From Neorhodopirellula pilleata (GTDB lineage: Bacteria; Planctomycetota; Planctomycetia; Pirellulales; Pirellulaceae), in the NCBI RefSeq assembly GCF_007859915.1, contig NZ_SJPM01000014.1:2867-66866 (forward strand): a DNA stretch of 64,000 nucleotides. Reading direction: 5' to 3'. The notes beneath the pieces are model-generated. The model had not been told where the DNA came from. It ran no database searches and was given only the letters and a program-made list of their open reading frames with translations. Numbering within the stretch: the stretch's first letter is position 1; every line of letters begins with the position of its first letter. A program made the position numbers and the translations under genes. Of this stretch, positions 63,881-64,000 are shown piece by piece.

Positions 63881-64000
63881 ACACTCCCAACGACAAAGAA
63901 ATCCGATTGATTCCCCTCGATAAGATCACTGTGGTCAATCCTCGTGATCGGGGACAGAAAAAATTCCGCCAGATCGTTAATAACATCGCCAACATTGGTT
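63877..64000 (+). CDS. ParB-like protein (partial, cut by window end)
   Basis: The frame opens MNTPNDKEIRLIPLDKITVV, then NPRDRGQKKFRQIVNNIANI. This is the usual start of a ParB/RepB N-terminal domain (I-P-L-D-K-I-x-x-x-N-P-R-x-R...F...V-x-x-I). It is translationally coupled to the serine recombinase. Only 41 residues are visible, so whether it is a plasmid-type partition protein or a small regulator cannot be decided. Confidence 0.75.
   Translation, partial: MNTPNDKEIRLIPLDKITVVNPRDRGQKKFRQIVNNIANIG

Overview
The window looks like a chromosome segment of a marine planctomycete of the Pirellulaceae (Rhodopirellula/Rubripirellula-like). The evidence is the paired DUF1549/DUF1553 cytochrome-type and DUF1501 genes, a sulfatase, a DUF1080 protein, many exported proteins, and several families of palindromic intergenic repeats. 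The taxonomic call rests on gene-family recognition only.

1-15.5 kb is ordinary backbone: the end of an IS630-type transposase, a GT9 glycosyltransferase, a CheY-like receiver with a CheX-like phosphatase, a beta-barrel outer-membrane protein, an exported coiled-coil protein followed by a membrane Ser/Thr kinase and a small exported protein, the DUF1549/1553-DUF1501 pair, and an SGNH-hydrolase/DUF1080 fusion. Three families of palindromic elements (A, B, C) sit between these genes, each in two copies.

15.7-19.6 kb is a small integron cassette array without an integrase in view. It has four clear attC-like sites and two weaker or truncated ones. For the first three cassettes the 5' boundary base-pairs exactly with the start of that cassette's own attC. 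Cargo: an unknown protein, a small membrane protein, a PIN toxin with antitoxin, a four-helix-bundle protein with a decayed second copy, and a small exported protein. 19.7-30.3 kb returns to backbone: GH10 xylanase-like enzyme, a 1,697-residue polytopic membrane protein, a sulfatase, and an Nramp-type transporter.

At 30,486-30,524 the 5' half of a tRNA-Arg(TCT) stops exactly at the end of its anticodon loop. I take this as the left edge of a genomic island running to the window end. The island begins with a 175-bp tandem duplication and small membrane-protein genes. A RadC-like/GP88/small-ORF module follows, ending in an array of about 140-bp hairpin repeats, then McrBC.

38.7-61.2 kb is one long minus-strand defence cluster. 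In transcription order it is a DrmD-like SNF2 helicase, a DrmMI-like Eco57I-type methyltransferase, a methyltransferase/TRD-like zinc protein, two reverse transcriptases matching the DRT3 pair (Drt3a, Drt3b), a structured ncRNA with ACACACAC tracts and its own terminator, a 1,944-residue DUF1998 helicase, and a RelE-like/UvrD fusion. This is a DISARM-like backbone with a complete-looking DRT3 reverse-transcriptase/ncRNA unit nested inside it, and it is the most interesting part of the window.

A winged-helix regulator is divergent from drmD. It is followed by 11-bp direct repeats, a large serine recombinase, and the start of a ParB-like gene cut by the window end.
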